Source: Streptomyces iakyrus (lineage in GTDB: Bacteria > Actinomycetota > Actinomycetes > Streptomycetales > Streptomycetaceae). Taken from it: a stretch of DNA of 64,000 nucleotides. Position 1 is the stretch's first letter. The number at the start of each line of letters is the position of its first letter. Location of the stretch: positions 504,188-568,187 of the forward strand of contig NZ_JNXI01000002.1 of the NCBI RefSeq assembly GCF_000717055.1. Reading direction: 5' to 3'. This document shows positions 60,799 to 64,000 of the stretch, piece by piece. A model generated the notes under the pieces. It searched no databases and was not told the DNA's origin. It saw only the letters and a list, made by a program, of their open reading frames with translations. A program made the translations under genes and the position numbers.

Positions 60799-62790
60799 GT
60801 GCCACTTCCCGTGCCCGTCCTGCCCGAGGGTGTCGACCCGGCCTGGCTGCCGCCCGCCGCCTTCCGGGCGATCGGTGGCCGCCGGACGCTGATCCGGGGG
60901 GCGGCTCCCCTGGTGGAGACGGTGCACGGGGAGGTGGCTCAGGCCTGCCGGCGGTTCGGGGGCCGGGTCGAGCGCGACGCCGTACCGGACGGCGCGTACG
61001 ACCTGGTCCTCGGCCTCGGCGCCGACGGTCCGGAACTCCTCGGCGAGGAGGGGTTCACCTGCGCGCGGGAGGGCGGCACGACGACCGTCACCGCCTCCGG
61101 CGGACGCGGACTGCTGTACGGGCTGTTCCATGTCGTACGCCTCGGGGAGGCGGCCTTCACCGGCGAGCACGCGAGGCAGACCCACCGTCCCGCACTCGCC
61201 CTGCGCATGCTCGACCACTGGGACAACGTGGCCGTGCACCCGGTCATGGGCCAGGTGGAGCGCGGGTACGCCGGCGGTTCGCTGTTCTGGGACGACGGGC
61301 GGGCGCGCGGCGACCTGGAGCGGGTGCGGGCCTACGGACGGCTGCTCGCGGCGTGCGGGATCAACGCCGTCGCCGTCAACAACGTCAACGTGCACGCCAC
61401 CGAGGCGCGCCTGCTGACCGACCGCATCGGTGAAGTGTCCGGCATCGCCGCGGCGTTGCGGTCCTACGGCATCCGCACCCACCTGTCGGTCTCCTTCGCC
61501 GCACCGGTCACGCTGGGCGGGCTGCCCACCGCGGATCCGCTGGACGGGGCGGTGCGCGACTGGTGGGCCGGGGCGACGCGGCGGGTGTACGAGGCGATAC
61601 CCGACTTCGGCGGGTACGTGGTGAAGGCGGACTCGGAGGGGCAGCCGGGGCCGTTCGCGTACGGCCGTAGTCACGCCGAGGGGGCGAACCTGCTGGCGGC
61701 GGCGCTGGAGCCGTTCGGGGGCACGCTGCACTGGCGGGCGTTCGTCTACGACCACCGCCAGGACTGGCGGGACCGCACGACCGACCGGGCCCGGGCCGCG
61801 TACGACCATTTCGTGCCGCTGGACGGGGAGTTCGCCGGCAACGCCGTACTCCAGGTGAAGCACGGGCCGATGGACTTCCAGGTGCGTGAGCCGGTCTCGC
61901 CGCTGATCGGTGCGATGCCGCGGACCCGGCTGGCGGTGGAACTGCAGGCCACCCAGGAGTACACCGGGCAGCAGCGGCATGTGTGCTGGCTGGGGCCGAT
62001 GTGGAGTGAGGTCCTGCGGTTCCGGCCCGAACACGACCGGTCGGTCGGCGCGTTGGCCCGGGGCGGACTGGTCGCCGTGTCGAACGCCGGTGACGATCCG
62101 TTCTGGACGGGGCATCCGCTGGCGCAGTCGAACCTGTACACCTTCGGGCGGCTGGCCTGGCGGCCGGACGCCGAACCGCGCGCGGTGCTCGACGAGTGGA
62201 TCGGGCTCAGCTTCCCGGACGCGCCCCCGCAGGTGGCCGACGGGCTGCACGCCGTGCTCGACGGCTCCTGGCGGACGTACGAGAAGTACACCGCTCCCCT
62301 GGGCGTGGGCTTCATGGTGCAGCCGGGGCACCACTACGGGCCGAGCGTGGACGGCTACGAGTACAGCCCTTGGGGGACCTACCATTTCGCCGACCGGGAC
62401 GGGATCGGCGTCGACCGCAGTGTGGCGACCGGCACGGGCTACGCGGGCCAGTACGCCAAGCCGTGGGCCGAGCTGTACGAGTCGCCGGACACCTGCCCCG
62501 ACGAGCTGCTGCTGTTCTTCCACCACGTGCCGTACGGGCACACCCTGCACAGCGGCAAGACGGTGATCCAGCACATCTACGACACCCACTTCGAGGGTGT
62601 CGAGATGGTCGAGGAGGCCCGGTCGGTGTGGGCGTCCCTGGCCGGGCTGGTGGACCCGGCGCGTCACGCGCTCGTGGCGCAGCGCTACGAGGAGCAGCTC
62701 CGCGGCGCCCGCGAGTGGCGCGACCAGGTCAACAGCTACTTCTTCCGCAAGTCCGGGGTGCCGGACGGGCGGGGGCGGCGGATCTACTGA
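60799..62790 (+). CDS. Alpha-glucuronidase (GH67)
   Basis: The 663-residue enzyme matches GH67: [33 protein letters not shown], the acid Glu in [13 protein letters not shown], the Asp in [24 protein letters not shown] and the Glu in [14 protein letters not shown], ending with a helical dimerisation domain. It removes 4-O-methylglucuronic acid from glucuronoxylan oligosaccharides. No signal peptide is seen, so it is cytosolic and acts on imported aldouronic acids. The GTG start at 60799 is 20 bases after the GH92 stop, so both are in one operon. Xylose released with it would feed the xylFGH regulon. Confidence 0.92.
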   Translation: MPLPVPVLPEGVDPAWLPPAAFRAIGGRRTLIRGAAPLVETVHGEVAQACRRFGGRVERDAVPDGAYDLVLGLGADGPELLGEEGFTCAREGGTTTVTASGGRGLLYGLFHVVRLGEAAFTGEHARQTHRPALALRMLDHWDNVAVHPVMGQVERGYAGGSLFWDDGRARGDLERVRAYGRLLAACGINAVAVNNVNVHATEARLLTDRIGEVSGIAAALRSYGIRTHLSVSFAAPVTLGGLPTADPLDGAVRDWWAGATRRVYEAIPDFGGYVVKADSEGQPGPFAYGRSHAEGANLLAAALEPFGGTLHWRAFVYDHRQDWRDRTTDRARAAYDHFVPLDGEFAGNAVLQVKHGPMDFQVREPVSPLIGAMPRTRLAVELQATQEYTGQQRHVCWLGPMWSEVLRFRPEHDRSVGALARGGLVAVSNAGDDPFWTGHPLAQSNLYTFGRLAWRPDAEPRAVLDEWIGLSFPDAPPQVADGLHAVLDGSWRTYEKYTAPLGVGFMVQPGHHYGPSVDGYEYSPWGTYHFADRDGIGVDRSVATGTGYAGQYAKPWAELYESPDTCPDELLLFFHHVPYGHTLHSGKTVIQHIYDTHFEGVEMVEEARSVWASLAGLVDPARHALVAQRYEEQLRGAREWRDQVNSYFFRKSGVPDGRGRRIY

Positions 62791-63908
62791 AGGATCGCGA
62801 CGCCCAGGGGATCGAGGACCAGGGGTCCGCCCTGGTCCAGCCGTTTGCCGGTGAGCAGGTCGGTCGCGGCGGTGTGGGCGGTGAGGCGGGCCGGTTCGGG
62901 GGTGTGGTTGAGGAGGAAGAGCAGGCGGGTGCCGTCGGGGGTGACGCGGGTGGCGGTCTCCACCTCGGGGTGGCCGGCGTAGGGGCCGAGCAAGTCGTGC
63001 CGGGTCAGGATCCGGCGGACGACCGCCTCGACGCCCGGCCGGGCGAGGGCGGTGGCGACGTACCAGGCCTCGCCGCCGTGGTCGCCGACGGGGTTGCGGG
63101 TCACGGCCGGGGTGCCCGCGTAGAAGTCGGTGCCGTACGTGGCGACGGGCTCGGCGCCGCGCGGGAGCACGATCTCGAAGACGAGCCGGGCCTCCGTGCC
63201 CAGCTCGGGGACGGTCTGGGTGAACTCCGGCGGCCGGGCGTCCCCTTCGTCCACGCGGATGCCCATGAGGGGGGCGAGCGGCCCGGGGACGTCGGTGAGG
63301 AACGCGCGGTCGTGCTCGTCGACGCGGCCGGAGAGGAAGGTGGCCAGGACCGTGCCGCCGCGGGCGGCGACGGCTTCGAGGCGGGCGGCGAGGTCGCCCT
63401 TGACCATGTGGAGGGCGGGGGCGAGGACGACGTCGTAGGGCGTGAGGTCGGCGGTCTGCGGGATCACGTCCACGTCGGCGCCCGCCTCCCGGGCGGCCCG
63501 GTAGTAGGCGTGGACCACGTCCGGGTACTTCACCAACCGGGACGGACCGTCGGAGATCTCCAGGGCCCACCAGCTGTCCCAGTCGAAGAGGAGCGCGGTG
63601 CGGGCGGGGGTGCGGGCGCCGAGCGTCCGGTCTCCCAGGGTCTCCAGTTCCCGTCCCAGGGCGGCGACTTCGCGGAAGACGCGGGTGTCGTCGCGGCCCG
63701 CGTGGCCGATGACGGCCCCGTGGTACTTCTCGCAGGCGCCGCGGGAGGCGCGCATCTGGAAGTAGAGGGCCGCGTCGGCGCCGTGGGCGATGGCCTGGAA
63801 GGTGGCGAGGCGGAGTTCGCCGGGCCGCCGCAGCGGGTTGACGTCGCGGCAGGCCGTCGTGGACGGGGTCTGCTCCATCAGCCAGAAGGGGGTGCCGTCC
63901 TTAAGAGG
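62784..63908 (-). pseudogene. GH42 beta-galactosidase lacking its N-terminal half
   Basis: On the minus strand the frame runs DGTPFWLMEQTPSTTACRDVNPLRRPGELRLATFQAIAHGADAALYFQMRASRGACEKYHGAV. This is the end of the GH42 TIM barrel and contains the nucleophile-type Glu in WLMEQTPS. Then come the trimerisation domain (HAYYRAAREAGADVDVIPQTADL) and the final beta domain. The first 300 or so residues, including the acid/base Glu, are missing: a TGA lies at 63911-63909 and the DNA beyond shows no GH42 homology. Homology breaks at about 63905. The ATG at 63878 is an internal Met of the family. The stop overlaps the GH67 stop by 7 bases. Confidence 0.82.
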
Positions 63909-64000
63909 TCATCTCGATTGGTGGATCGAAGTGCCGGCGCCCCGGCGGACTGAGCCACTGGGTGCTGGTGCGACGATGCAGGGATGCGCGAGGTCAATGA
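63909..64000. other. Unassigned DNA beyond the GH42 break
   Basis: These 92 bases show no glycosidase homology on either strand. They contain GGATGCGCGAGGTCAATGA near the end, which could start a plus-strand gene (Met-Arg-Glu-Val-Asn). The abrupt loss of homology suggests the edge of an inserted element or a deletion endpoint. Too little sequence is available to identify it. Confidence 0.35.

Noticed and set aside
62784..63878. An intact 364-residue gene starting at ATG 63878
   Set aside because: That Met is an internal residue of the GH42 family, and homologous codons continue upstream to about 63902 before the break, so the gene is truncated.
1..64000. CRISPR arrays, tRNA or rRNA genes, and integrase attachment sites
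   Set aside because: No regularly spaced direct repeats, cloverleaf-like sequences or rRNA blocks were recognised, and no integrase gene was found. This is by eye only.

Overview
The window is a piece of a Streptomyces chromosome. The DNA is very GC-rich with G/C-ended third codon positions, GTG starts and GGAGG-type ribosome binding sites are frequent, and several families are typical of the genus: a ROK7B7-type regulator beside xylFGH and ngcEFG, HemQ beside HemY, DUF3000, and Tat-dependent lipoproteins. From memory, and not checked by any search, the order resembles the S. coelicolor SCO6005-SCO604x region read backwards.

Layout. 59-6553: a Tat-exported PhoX-like protein, a polyphosphate kinase 2 gene broken by a short repeat, an FAD/Rieske oxidoreductase, a 59-residue zinc-ribbon protein, a fused remnant of an ABC transporter, a Pth2-type peptidyl-tRNA hydrolase, a membrane protein and a K+ channel-like protein. 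6734-13871: a DUF692/MNIO enzyme fused to what looks like its own partner domain, then a three-gene choline-to-betaine type operon on the minus strand, then a TIGR04222-type membrane protein. 13986-25801: a Tap-type peptidase, hemY-hemQ and hemE (coproporphyrin-dependent heme pathway), a DUF4349 lipoprotein, a CoA-disulfide-reductase-like enzyme, an MFS/Lrp deletion scar, DUF3000, an orphan response regulator and RNase D. 25817-32471: a beta-mannoside unit (ABC transporter, GH2 beta-mannosidase, LacI regulator) with paired operator-like sites. 32707-36050: fadA-fadB. 36214-42260: a polysaccharide locus, in which a CBM3-GH16-like protein and a polysaccharide deacetylase converge on a hyaluronan-synthase-like glycosyltransferase and a UDP-sugar dehydrogenase. 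42490-47849: a beta-propeller-like protein, a NYN-type protein, an APC transporter and dxs. 48032-63908: xylFGH, rok7B7, ngcEFG, a GH92 alpha-mannosidase, a GH67 alpha-glucuronidase and a truncated GH42 beta-galactosidase, which together look like a plant and fungal cell-wall sugar utilisation island.

The window carries clear marks of genome decay and repeat activity. Two dispersed repeat families are present: R1, with two copies of about 250 bp in opposite orientation 9 kb apart and a 43-bp fragment inside ppk2, and R2, with two copies of about 70 bp. There are two deletion scars in which two unrelated truncated genes abut, and a GH42 gene whose catalytic half is missing at the right edge. 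The systems most worth follow-up are the MNIO fusion with its TIGR04222 neighbour, and the hyaluronan-synthase-like polysaccharide locus. No rRNA, tRNA, CRISPR array or riboswitch was recognised.
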